Part shown: positions 13,677 to 20,483 of the stretch, one piece after another
Position numbering within the stretch: the stretch's first letter is position 1
Layout of the letters: each line of letters starts with the position of its first letter
Origin: JANYBT01 sp038211475
GTDB lineage: Bacteria > Acidobacteriota > Terriglobia > Terriglobales > Acidobacteriaceae
Assembly (NCBI GenBank): GCA_038211475.1
Contig: JBBQVN010000059.1
Location: 1-20,483 of the forward strand
Direction of reading: 5' to 3'
Length of the DNA: 20,483 nt
Translations under genes and position numbers: made by a program
Notes under the pieces: generated by a model
Told to the model about the DNA's origin: nothing
Seen by the model: only the letters and a program-made list of their open reading frames with translations
Databases searched by the model: none

Positions 13677-14204
13677 ATGTCACGCGAACCTGGCACCTAC
13701 GCGATTTTTAAGACTTCTGAAGGCACTGTTGTGTGTCGTCTATTCGAGAAAGACGCACCCAAAACTGTCGCCAACTTTACCGATCTTGCCGAAGGCAAGC
13801 GTGAGTGGACCCATCCCACAAGCCGCAAGAAAGTCACCGACCGCCTGTACGACGGCACGATTTTTCACCGCGTCATCACCGACTTCATGATCCAGGGCGG
13901 CGACCCGATGGGCAGCGGCATGGGCGGCCCCGGCTATCAATTTGAAGATGAGACCAAAGGCTCGAAGCATCGCTTCGACAAAGCCGGCAAACTGGCCATG
14001 GCCAATGCCGGTCCCAACACCAACGGCTCGCAATTTTTCATCACAGTAGCGCCCACTGAGTGGCTCACGGGCAAGCACACCATCTTTGGTGAAGTGGTGG
14101 AGGGCTTTGATGTGGTCGAGAAGATCATCAGCCAACCGCGCAACCGGCAGGATCGTCCATTGAAGGACATCGTTTTGCAGTCCGTCACCATCGAGCGGGT
14201 GTAG
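13677..14204 (+). CDS. ppiB: Cytosolic peptidyl-prolyl cis-trans isomerase, cyclophilin type
   Basis: A 175-residue cyclophilin without signal peptide. The domain spans nearly the whole chain: TVVCRLFEKDAPKTVANF, IFHRVITDFMIQGGDP with the catalytic Arg, GSQFFITVAPTEWLTGKHTIFG (here with the usual Trp), and a C-terminal strand VTIERV. It is close to the preceding exported protein in sequence and in the loop after the first strands, pointing to a tandem duplication with one copy exported. AAAGGA lies nine bases before the ATG. It is followed by a long perfect palindrome before icd. General protein-folding role; no specific client can be inferred. Confidence 0.94.
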   Translation: MSREPGTYAIFKTSEGTVVCRLFEKDAPKTVANFTDLAEGKREWTHPTSRKKVTDRLYDGTIFHRVITDFMIQGGDPMGSGMGGPGYQFEDETKGSKHRFDKAGKLAMANAGPNTNGSQFFITVAPTEWLTGKHTIFGEVVEGFDVVEKIISQPRNRQDRPLKDIVLQSVTIERV

Positions 14205-14235
14205 TTTGACACCAAGGTAGGGACGTCCTTCACCC

Positions 14236-14267
14236 GACGTGCGTCACACCGCTCTGTGACGCACGTC
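14236..14267 (+). terminator. 13-base perfect hairpin between ppiB and icd
   Basis: GACGTGCGTCACA and TGTGACGCACGTC form a perfect 13-base stem with a six-base loop, 31 bases after the ppiB stop. The following ATTTCTC is a weak T tract, so termination is plausible but not certain. The inner part, CGTCACA-N6-TGTGACG, is identical in arms and spacing to the palindrome at 583-602, so a shared protein-binding site is an alternative. Confidence 0.5.
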
Positions 14268-14293
14268 ATTTCTCAATGTTTACCCCATGCTCT

Positions 14294-14299
14294 TATAAT
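14294..14299 (+). promoter_or_regulatory. Putative -10 box (TATAAT) of icd
   Basis: A perfect TATAAT lies 36 bases before the icd ATG. No -35 match at 16-18 bases. Its place after the ppiB hairpin suggests icd has its own promoter. Confidence 0.45.
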
Positions 14300-14335
14300 C
14301 AAGAGCGACAACAATTCATCGCGGAGGATGTTCCT

Positions 14336-15760
14336 ATGCCGGCTTCTTACAACGGCCTCCCGGTCACCGCCAATGGCGCTAAGATCGGCTACAGCAACGG
14401 GATTTACGACGTTCCCAATAACCCCATCATCCCCTTCATCGAAGGCGATGGCACCGGCCGTGATATCTGGAAGGCCTCGGTGCGGGTGTTCGACGCGGCC
14501 GTCGAAAAAGCCTATGGCGGCAAACGCCACGTTGCCTGGTACGAAGTGTTCGCGGGCGAAAAGGCCATCGCTAAGTTCAACAACTGGCTGCCCGACGACA
14601 CCATCAGCGCTTTGCGCGAGTTCCGCGTGTCCATCAAAGGTCCACTCACTACGCCGGTCGGCGGCGGCATCCGGTCGCTCAATGTCGCACTGCGTCAGAT
14701 CCTCGATCTCTATGCATGTATTCGGCCGGTGAAGTACTACCACGGCACGCCCTCGCCGGTGAAGCATCCCGAGCGCATGAACATTGTCATCTATCGTGAG
14801 AACACCGAAGATGTCTACGCCGGCATTGAGTGGGAAGAAGGCACGCCTGAAGTCGCACGCCTGATTGAGTTCCTGAACAAAGACATGCTGAAAGGCGGCC
14901 CCAAGCAAATCCGCCTCGATTCCGGTATTGGCATCAAGCCGATGTCCATTACTGGCACCAAACGTCTGGTCCGCATGGCCATTCAGTTTGCTCTGGCGAA
15001 TGGTAAGAAGACGGTCACGCTGGTCCACAAGGGCAACATCCAGAAATTTACCGAGGGCGCATTCCGCAAGTGGGGATACGAATTGGCGACCGAGGAATTT
15101 CGCGATAAGGTGGTCACTGAGCGCGAGAGCTGGATCCTCGACAACAAAGACCGCAACGCCGCCCTGACCATAGAGCAAAATGCCCATCTGGTCGAGCCCG
15201 GTCTCGAGTTCGCCACCGAGGACTTCCGCCAAGACGTGTACCTCGAGGTGAAGACTTGTCTGGACGCCATCTACAGCTCCCATGGCAAGGGCGCCTGGAA
15301 GAAAAAACTGATGGTCAACGACCGCATCGCCGATTCCATTTTTCAGCAAGTGGTGACCCGCGCCAACGAATACCAGGTCTTGGCCACCCCCAACTTGAAC
15401 GGCGACTACATTTCTGACGCTTGCGCGGCGCAGGTCGGCGGACTAGGCATCGCTCCCGGGGCCAATGTGGGAGACGGGTATGCCTGCTTCGAAGCCACCC
15501 ATGGCACCGCTCCCAAGTATGCCGACAAGGACGTCATCAACCCTGGCTCGTTAATCTTGTCGGGCGTCATGATGTTCCGCTTTTTGGGCTGGAACGAAGC
15601 GGCCGACCTCATTGAGAGCAGTTTGGAGCAGACCATCGAGCAGAAGAAGGTCACCTATGACTTCGAACGCTTGATGGACGGCGCGACCAAAGTCAAGACC
15701 AGCGAGTTCGCCACCCACATGATTGAAAACATGGGCGCGGCCGTGCTCGCAGCAGTGTGA
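14336..15760 (+). CDS. icd: Isocitrate dehydrogenase, NADP-dependent
   Basis: A 474-residue homodimer-type enzyme that oxidises and decarboxylates isocitrate to 2-oxoglutarate. GPLTTPVGGGIRSLNVALRQ matches the substrate loop of Escherichia coli Icd, including the Ser that AceK phosphorylates there. YRENTEDVYAGIEW, LVHKGNIQKFTEGAFRKWGY and GDYISDACAAQVGGLGIAPG follow in the expected order. The cofactor segment THGTAPKYADKDVINPGS keeps the Lys-Tyr pair that selects NADP in E. coli. The chain is about 60 residues longer than E. coli Icd, mostly in the second half, where extra helices precede NGDYISD. The ATG at 14336 is chosen for GGAGGA just upstream; an earlier in-frame ATG at 14276 lies before the -10 box. 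No aceK is in the window. Confidence 0.96.
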   Translation: MPASYNGLPVTANGAKIGYSNGIYDVPNNPIIPFIEGDGTGRDIWKASVRVFDAAVEKAYGGKRHVAWYEVFAGEKAIAKFNNWLPDDTISALREFRVSIKGPLTTPVGGGIRSLNVALRQILDLYACIRPVKYYHGTPSPVKHPERMNIVIYRENTEDVYAGIEWEEGTPEVARLIEFLNKDMLKGGPKQIRLDSGIGIKPMSITGTKRLVRMAIQFALANGKKTVTLVHKGNIQKFTEGAFRKWGYELATEEFRDKVVTERESWILDNKDRNAALTIEQNAHLVEPGLEFATEDFRQDVYLEVKTCLDAIYSSHGKGAWKKKLMVNDRIADSIFQQVVTRANEYQVLATPNLNGDYISDACAAQVGGLGIAPGANVGDGYACFEATHGTAPKYADKDVINPGSLILSGVMMFRFLGWNEAADLIESSLEQTIEQKKVTYDFERLMDGATKVKTSEFATHMIENMGAAVLAAV

Positions 15761-15802
15761 GCTAAACCCGCAATTCCCGCTACGGACGCGGTCGTCGAGC
15801 CT

Positions 15803-15825
15803 CTGGTCAACCCCACCTTGACCAG
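15803..15825 (+). promoter_or_regulatory. Hairpin between icd and mdh
   Basis: CTGGTCAA and TTGACCAG form a perfect eight-base stem around a seven-base C-rich loop, 42 bases after the icd stop. There is no T run, so it is more likely an intercistronic hairpin adjusting icd and mdh levels than a terminator. Confidence 0.4.
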
Positions 15826-15889
15826 CGTTCGTGCCGCTGCCGCTCCGCGATTTCTAGTTTTGCAATCGGATTTATAGAAAGGAACTTTT

Positions 15890-16816
15890 ATGCGCAAGAA
15901 AGTAACGATCGTAGGCTCGGGTAATGTGGGGGCCACAGCCGCCCACTGGATCGCGTCCAAAGAGCTTGCGGACGTCGTTCTCATCGACATCATCGAAGGC
16001 GTTCCCCAAGGCAAAGGGCTCGACCTGCTCGAGGCCATGCCCATCGAAAAACGCGACTCCTACATCGTAGGCACGCAGAGCTACGCCGATACTGCCGACT
16101 CTGACATCGTTGTGATCACGGCCGGAATCCCGCGCAAGCCGGGCATGAGCCGCGACGATCTGCTCAATACCAACGCCAACATTATGAAGGCCGTAGTCGG
16201 TGAGGTGGTGAAGTACTCACCCAACTGCATTTTGATTGTGGTTTCTAATCCACTGGATGCCATGGCCCAGGCGGCTTTCAAGCTCAGCGGCTTCCCTCGC
16301 CATCGCGTGATCGGTATGGCCGGTGTGCTCGATTCAGCGCGGTTCCGCACTTTCATCGCGCAGGAACTGAAGGTCAGTGTCGAAAACGTTACCGCCTTCG
16401 TTTTAGGCGGACACGGCGACACTATGGTTCCCCTTCCCCGCTATTCCACCGTCGCCGGAATTCCAATCACCGAACTCATGGACCAGGCAACGCTCGACCG
16501 GCTGGTACAGCGCACTCGGGACGGTGGTGCGGAGATCGTGAAATATCTCAAGACGGGTTCGGCCTACTATGCGCCGTCCGCGGCCGCTACCGAGATGGTG
16601 GAAGCTATTCTTAAGGACAAACACAAGATCCTGCCATGCGCCGCTTACCTCGACGGCGAGTACGGCATCAAGGGTCTGTTTGTGGGCGTGCCAGTGAAGC
16701 TCGGAGCCAAGGGTATTGAACAAATCATCGAAATCAAGCTGACCGCCGAAGAAAAAACGGCTTTGGACAAGAGTGCGGAATCAGTGAAGGAACTGGTCGG
16801 CGTGATCAGCTTCTAG
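15890..16816 (+). CDS. mdh: Malate dehydrogenase (LDH-like group)
   Basis: A 308-residue NAD-dependent enzyme converting malate to oxaloacetate. The Rossmann motif GSGNVGA is at residues 9-15, with the NAD-selecting acid in VVLIDI. The mobile loop AGIPRKPGMSRDDLL carries the two substrate Arg residues, and an Arg in place of the lactate-dehydrogenase Gln supports malate as substrate. SNPLDAM and GGHGDTMVPL with the catalytic His follow. This is the tetrameric LDH-like MDH group found in many non-enteric bacteria. AAAGGAAC precedes the ATG. It follows icd by 129 bases and is ended by a clear terminator, so icd-mdh is probably one unit of TCA genes. Confidence 0.96.
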   Translation: MRKKVTIVGSGNVGATAAHWIASKELADVVLIDIIEGVPQGKGLDLLEAMPIEKRDSYIVGTQSYADTADSDIVVITAGIPRKPGMSRDDLLNTNANIMKAVVGEVVKYSPNCILIVVSNPLDAMAQAAFKLSGFPRHRVIGMAGVLDSARFRTFIAQELKVSVENVTAFVLGGHGDTMVPLPRYSTVAGIPITELMDQATLDRLVQRTRDGGAEIVKYLKTGSAYYAPSAAATEMVEAILKDKHKILPCAAYLDGEYGIKGLFVGVPVKLGAKGIEQIIEIKLTAEEKTALDKSAESVKELVGVISF

Positions 16817-16838
16817 AACTAACCGCTTTCACCTTCGG

Positions 16839-16870
16839 GAGCCCGCGGCGGTTTGCGCGGGCTCTTTGTT
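16839..16870 (+). terminator. Rho-independent terminator of mdh
   Basis: GAGCCCGCG pairs perfectly with CGCGGGCTC around an eight-base loop, followed by TTTGTT, 22 bases past the mdh stop. Confidence 0.85.
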
Positions 16871-16926
16871 GCTGCCGAAGAGCCGATGCCCCGCTCCTAA
16901 CCTCCGTCCCGCGCCGGTCGTTAATG

Positions 16927-16932
16927 TACAAT
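16927..16932 (+). promoter_or_regulatory. Putative -10 box (TACAAT) of the ECF sigma factor gene
   Basis: TACAAT lies 31 bases before the ATG at 16964, just after the mdh terminator. No recognised -35; an ECF-type autoregulated promoter was not identifiable. Confidence 0.35.
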
Positions 16933-16963
16933 CCCCCATATCTATTTCCTGCGCCTCCGCTTT

Positions 16964-17635
16964 ATGCATTGGGAAGACTTGCCACTCGACGAACTTCTGC
17001 GCGCCTGCGCTGCGGGCGACGCCGAAGCTTGGGAAGTGTTCGATCGTCGATTTCATAAGATCATCGCTGTCACTGCTTATCGGACCGCCGGGCACCATTG
17101 CGTCCCCACGGTGGAATTGGTGGACGATCTGGTGCAGGATATTTATCTCAAGATCTTGTCGGACCTGGAGCACGTTCTTGGCCAGTTCGAATCCCGGCGG
17201 CCCGAATCGATTTACGGCTACTTGAAGGTGATTTCGGCCAACGCGGTGCATGATCACTTCCGTGCAAGCGGAGCCGACAAGCGCCACCCGGGCAAGAACC
17301 TTGCATCGTTGGACGATGACAACATTCCCGAGCCTGCGGATTGCAGTGCTCCCGACCTGATCGACCAGACACTGCTCCTCCAGGAAATCGAGACTGCTTT
17401 GAATTGGATTATCCGCGACAGCTCGTCTGCCGATCGCGACCGCTACATCTTTTGGCTGCGGCACCGTCAGGGATTGACCGCGAAGGCCATCGCCGAACTT
17501 GGTTGCCACGGATTATCAGTAAAGGGAGTGGAGACCTTGCTGAGCCGCCTCTGTCGCCAAGTGCGGGAACGACTGGCAGGGCCGCGTCTTACACAAAATA
17601 TTACGAAAGGGTTTCAGATGGAGAATCCGTTATAA
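16964..17635 (+). CDS. ECF-type RNA polymerase sigma factor
   Basis: A 223-residue sigma-70-family protein with only regions 2 and 4. Region 2 begins LLRACAAGDAEAWEVFDRRF and includes VDDLVQDIYLKIL (about 51-63), the core-binding and -10 recognition helices. Region 4 is a helix-turn-helix near residues 168-205 (GLTAKAIAEL, SVKGVETLLSRLCRQVRERL). The linker between them (about 100-140) is acidic and longer than in classic ECF factors. The next gene starts four bases after the stop and encodes a zinc-finger membrane protein, the usual arrangement of an ECF factor with its anti-sigma partner. The signal and target genes are unknown. Confidence 0.85.
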   Translation: MHWEDLPLDELLRACAAGDAEAWEVFDRRFHKIIAVTAYRTAGHHCVPTVELVDDLVQDIYLKILSDLEHVLGQFESRRPESIYGYLKVISANAVHDHFRASGADKRHPGKNLASLDDDNIPEPADCSAPDLIDQTLLLQEIETALNWIIRDSSSADRDRYIFWLRHRQGLTAKAIAELGCHGLSVKGVETLLSRLCRQVRERLAGPRLTQNITKGFQMENPL

Positions 17636-17639
17636 AACT

Positions 17640-18914
17640 GTGAGTGACTATTTAATTAATCCCGGTGCACGGCACTTAAGTGCGGACGAACTTGCATGGC
17701 TGGTGGAGCGATCCGAGACGACAGCCCCGCCACTAACAGGTTTTGATCCGGCAGCACATGCCGAAAATTGCCTGGCCTGTCAGTCCCTTCTCCTTGCTCA
17801 CCGACAGGCCCAAAAGGAGATCGAGGGCATGCGGGAAAGGACCACCACGCCTTCCACCTCACCCCGCGATTGGATACGCCCTCCCAGTTTTCGCTCTACA
17901 GCCGAGACCCGACCTCGGGCCCAATATCTATCTTCGACCTGCCCTGAATCCGATCTCTGGCCGCGCTTAGCTGCTGGCCTACTACATCCCGCCGAGGCCG
18001 AACCGCTGGCCCAACATGCTTCCACCTGCAACGACTGCGGCACGCTTCTCCAGCAAGCTTCCCTCGACTTCGCCCCCGACACAACCTTCGAAGAAGATGC
18101 TTTCGTTCGCCAGCTCAAGAGTTCCCGCTCAGGATGGCAACGGAACCTGGCCTTACGCATGGCTGCACAGTCTGCTCCACAGGCGAAACCTGAGCCGCTC
18201 TTCCAGAAAGTTCTAACTTATCCCCGGGCCAGAGTATCCTGGTTTCCCGGCTGGATGCGCGGTGCTGCCCCGGTCGCTGCCGTGTTGGTCATCGCAATTT
18301 CGTCCTGGTTCTGGACGGCAAATTCCCGATCCCTGGCTTCCGCCAACATGCTCATCGCCCAGGCGTATTCGGAGCATCGCTCGCTGCAGATGCGGCTGCC
18401 CGGTACCAACTACGCGGCGCTTCGTCAACAACGGGGTTCGACCTCCTCGCGCCTTGATCTGCCCTCGTCCTTGCTCGAGGCCGAAGCCCAGGTGCAACGC
18501 CATCTGAACCGCAACCCTGACAATCCCGAGTGGCTCCATGCAGATGCGAAGATCCAACTTCTCGAAGGCAGCGATCAGGCCGCGATTGAGGCCCTGACCA
18601 AGGCCCGCATCGCTCGCCCCAATGACGCGACCATAGCCCTCGACTTGGCCACCGCCTACTCGGAGCGCGCAGCATCCACGGGTGATACAACGAGCAATGC
18701 GACGGCGCTCCAGCTATTGAATGAAATTTTGTCCCGAGATCCGCGCAACCCTGTCGCCCTGTTTGATCGCGCTCTCGTCTTGGAGCGAACCCAGTCTTAC
18801 CCGGAGGCCATCGCCGATTGGCGTCAGTACATGCAACTGGATCCCAACAGCGGTTGGTCGATTGAGGCCCAGCAACACCTGGACGACTCCACCCGCAGGC
18901 TCATGGGCCGCTAG
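17640..18914 (+). CDS. Membrane anti-sigma-like protein with two zinc-finger motifs and TPR domain
   Basis: A 424-residue protein. Two H-x3-C-x2-C motifs are visible: H40-C44-C47 in HAENCLACQSLL and H126-C130-C133 in HASTCNDCGTLL. This is the ZAS signature of zinc-binding anti-sigma factors. A single membrane helix spans about residues 209-226 (GAAPVAAVLVIAISSWFW). The C-terminal part (about 265-415) is helical with TPR-like repeats (AQVQRHLNRNPDNPEWL, ALFDRALVLERTQSYPEA) and lies on the far side of the membrane. It starts with GTG, four bases after the sigma stop, with no clear Shine-Dalgarno, suggesting coupling. Proteins of this layout in related bacteria often end in, or sit next to, a CHAT protease domain; none is seen here. 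The signal sensed is unknown. Confidence 0.8.
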   Translation: MSDYLINPGARHLSADELAWLVERSETTAPPLTGFDPAAHAENCLACQSLLLAHRQAQKEIEGMRERTTTPSTSPRDWIRPPSFRSTAETRPRAQYLSSTCPESDLWPRLAAGLLHPAEAEPLAQHASTCNDCGTLLQQASLDFAPDTTFEEDAFVRQLKSSRSGWQRNLALRMAAQSAPQAKPEPLFQKVLTYPRARVSWFPGWMRGAAPVAAVLVIAISSWFWTANSRSLASANMLIAQAYSEHRSLQMRLPGTNYAALRQQRGSTSSRLDLPSSLLEAEAQVQRHLNRNPDNPEWLHADAKIQLLEGSDQAAIEALTKARIARPNDATIALDLATAYSERAASTGDTTSNATALQLLNEILSRDPRNPVALFDRALVLERTQSYPEAIADWRQYMQLDPNSGWSIEAQQHLDDSTRRLMGR

Positions 18915-18961
18915 TCGCCTCGGCGTCGTTCAACTTCAGCGCCTCCGCCATCCCCACCTGC

Positions 18962-18967
18962 TAGAAT
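18962..18967 (+). promoter_or_regulatory. Putative -10 box (TAGAAT) of the LysR regulator gene
   Basis: TAGAAT lies 59 bases before the ATG at 19027. The same hexamer occurs before the thioesterase gene and pdxS. No -35 match. Confidence 0.3.
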
Positions 18968-19026
18968 CTTCCCATCATCGGCTTTGTTCTTCACTGGTGG
19001 CTGTTGGCTGAGGCTGCCGCTTCCCC

Positions 19027-19935
19027 ATGGACTTCGATCAAATAGCTAGTTTCCTGGAAGTCGCACGCGGTTCGTCTTTCTCGCGCGCGGCGGAGAAGCG
19101 CTTCCGCACTCAGCCAGCCATTTCCTCCCAGATTCGCACGCTGGAGGAGGAGGTCGGCGCCAAGTTGCTGGATCGCTCTGGAGGGCGAGTCTCACTCACT
19201 GCTTCGGGCAAGCTTTTCCTGCAATACGCTGAAGACGCGTTGGCTTCCCGCAAGGCGGTCATCGCTGCTATGGCCGAAACTGAGCGCGAACCTCGCGGCG
19301 AAATTGTCGTTGGCGCCAATGAAGGCACTTGTCTTCACATACTGCCCGAGGTCTTCGCTGAGTTTCGCAAAAAGCATCCAGCGGTCGCCATCAACATCCA
19401 GCGTTCCGACTATGCGAAGATCCTGGAATCCGTCGTCGACAATACAGTGGACTTCGGCGTGGTATCGCTTCCCATCACGGACCCCCGGCTCACCGTTGTC
19501 CTCATCCATCGGGACGAACTTGTCATCATCGCACCCACCTCTCATCCCCTGGCCCGAGTCAAATCGGCAACCGTCGCGGAAGTCTCCAAGTTCCCACTGG
19601 TCGTTCCCAAGGCCGGCCATACCCGCGATGCGTTGCAGGCATTGTTCCGGGAACGCCGGCTAAAACCACGGTTCTCCATGGAGCTCGACTCCAGCGAACT
19701 GCTTAAACGTTTTGTCGCCGCTGGCGTCGGCGTTGGTTTCATCGCTCGCTCCAACGTCCAGGAGGACGTACGCGCCAATGTCTTGGCCACTATCTTGATC
19801 TCAGATGTTACGATTCGCCGCGACCTGGCGCTCATCTTCCGCAAGGATAAGGCCCTCAGCCGTGCTGCTCGTGCCTTCATTGAAATCACTACCAGACTCA
19901 AGGCCGTCGATCTTCTGGCGGGAGGAAAACGCTGA
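19027..19935 (+). CDS. LysR-family transcriptional regulator
   Basis: A 302-residue regulator. Residues 1-62 form the winged helix-turn-helix (FLEVARGSSFSRAAEKRF, QPAISSQIRTLEEEVGAKLL, RVSLTASGKLFL). Residues about 90-295 form the periplasmic-binding-protein-like effector domain, starting EIVVGANEGTCLHILPEV and with VDFGVVSLP, the domain-hinge strand. The effector is unknown; the layout is closest to the CysB/CbbR/CynR-like group. LysR regulators usually act on a divergent neighbour, but none is divergent here: the upstream gene is on the same strand. Its stop codon overlaps the start of the POTRA gene as TGATG, which suggests co-transcription. The start has no clear Shine-Dalgarno. Confidence 0.92.
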   Translation: MDFDQIASFLEVARGSSFSRAAEKRFRTQPAISSQIRTLEEEVGAKLLDRSGGRVSLTASGKLFLQYAEDALASRKAVIAAMAETEREPRGEIVVGANEGTCLHILPEVFAEFRKKHPAVAINIQRSDYAKILESVVDNTVDFGVVSLPITDPRLTVVLIHRDELVIIAPTSHPLARVKSATVAEVSKFPLVVPKAGHTRDALQALFRERRLKPRFSMELDSSELLKRFVAAGVGVGFIARSNVQEDVRANVLATILISDVTIRRDLALIFRKDKALSRAARAFIEITTRLKAVDLLAGGKR

Positions 19936-20483
19936 TGCCAAAACTCACTCGCCTTATATCGCTCGCGTATTTGCTTTTGATTTGCACCCTTGCGCTCGCC
20001 GCCCCACCGGCAAAGCCTAAGCGGCAGCTCGCTCCCGCCACTCCCACCAAGCTGCTGGAAGTTGTGGTCCACGGCAACAGCCGCTATACCACCGACCAAA
20101 TCGTCGCTGCCTGGGGCCTGAAGCTTGGAGACACAGTAGAGAAATCCACTTTAGACACCGCCATTCAGCGCCTTGGCGCTGTCGGCGTCTTCAGCGACGT
20201 GCAGTATACCTATTCCTTTGATCGCACCGGCACCAAGGTAGAACTCCAGGTGAGCGAAAGCGATAAACTCATTCCGGTTCGCTTCCAAAATTTTGTGTGG
20301 TTTCGGGATGCCGACTTGCTCGACAAGCTGAAGCAGCGCGTCCCCCCTCTTCCAGGGCTTGTTGCCGGCCTCCGGCTCCATCTCCGCGGATTTGTCCGAT
20401 GCATTGCAAACCTTGCTCATCGAAAACAAGCTCCCCGGCCATGTTTCCTACATTGACAGCGCCGCCCTGCAAGGGGCCGTCGA
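19935..20483 (+). CDS. BamA/TamA-like POTRA protein, frameshifted and cut by window edge
   Basis: An exported protein: residues 1-22 form a signal peptide (MPKLTRLISLAYLLLICTLALA), then an Ala/Pro/Lys linker, then a POTRA domain at about 40-107 (LLEVVVHGNSRYTTDQIVAAW through GTKVELQVSES; the second piece closes the domain). POTRA proteins of the BamA/TamA type sit in the outer membrane and assemble or export proteins. The continuous frame ends at 20456 with an unrelated-looking tail. Removing one C from the run of six at 20342-20347 restores a frame to the window end, reading LFQGLLPASGSISADLSDAL and onward, which continues the second POTRA-like domain. So the gene is frameshifted, by sequencing error, natural mutation or phase variation. 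Confidence 0.75.

Noticed and set aside
14273..15349. 358-codon antisense open frame over icd
   Set aside because: A mirror of icd codons in GC-rich DNA; the sense frame is an unmistakable isocitrate dehydrogenase.

Overview
The window is a GC-rich bacterial chromosome segment that reads like an acidobacterium (class Terriglobia or a relative); this is inferred from gene content, not from a marker gene. The clues are a PEP-CTERM surface protein, a Bacillus-type three-subunit succinate dehydrogenase (sdhCAB), a DUF5715 protein, an ECF sigma factor paired with a zinc-finger/TPR membrane protein, and recurring TACAAT/TAGAAT/TATAAT -10-like boxes. No tRNA, rRNA, CRISPR array or transposase was seen.

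Left part (1-4173, minus strand): pdxS and pdxT (PLP synthase) are followed by a SAM methyltransferase whose start overlaps the pdxT stop, then by a family-2 glycosyltransferase that runs off the left edge. Upstream of pdxS, facing the same way, is a PEP-CTERM protein gene with a strong terminator, a good sigma-54 -24/-12 match and a palindrome at enhancer distance. Between this gene and the next plus-strand gene lies about 580 bp with no convincing protein gene. It contains a foldable block ending in a hairpin and seven T's, a candidate small RNA of rod-like, perhaps 6S-like, shape.

Middle part (4755-10021, plus strand): a hotdog thioesterase overlaps rdgB. Then comes sdhC-sdhA-[foreign-looking gene]-sdhB, driven by a good sigma-70 promoter (TTGACT-N17-CATAAT). 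The extra gene between sdhA and sdhB encodes an HNH-like zinc-motif protein, is AT-richer than its neighbours, and is followed by a 14-base tandem duplication just before sdhB.

Right part (10156-20483, plus strand): a secreted DUF5715 protein with an M15-peptidase-like metal motif, a small P-loop kinase, an M19 dipeptidase, two tandem cyclophilins (one exported, one cytosolic), NADP-isocitrate dehydrogenase and malate dehydrogenase. With sdh these give three TCA-cycle steps. After a terminator come an ECF sigma factor with a double zinc-finger, membrane-anchored TPR protein, then a LysR regulator overlapping the start of a BamA/TamA-like POTRA protein. That last gene has an apparent one-base frameshift at a run of six C's and runs off the right edge.

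The strongest items for a second look are the candidate structured RNA, the sigma-54 control region of the PEP-CTERM gene, the gene inserted in the sdh operon, the 23-residue insertion in PdxS, and the frameshift in the POTRA gene.
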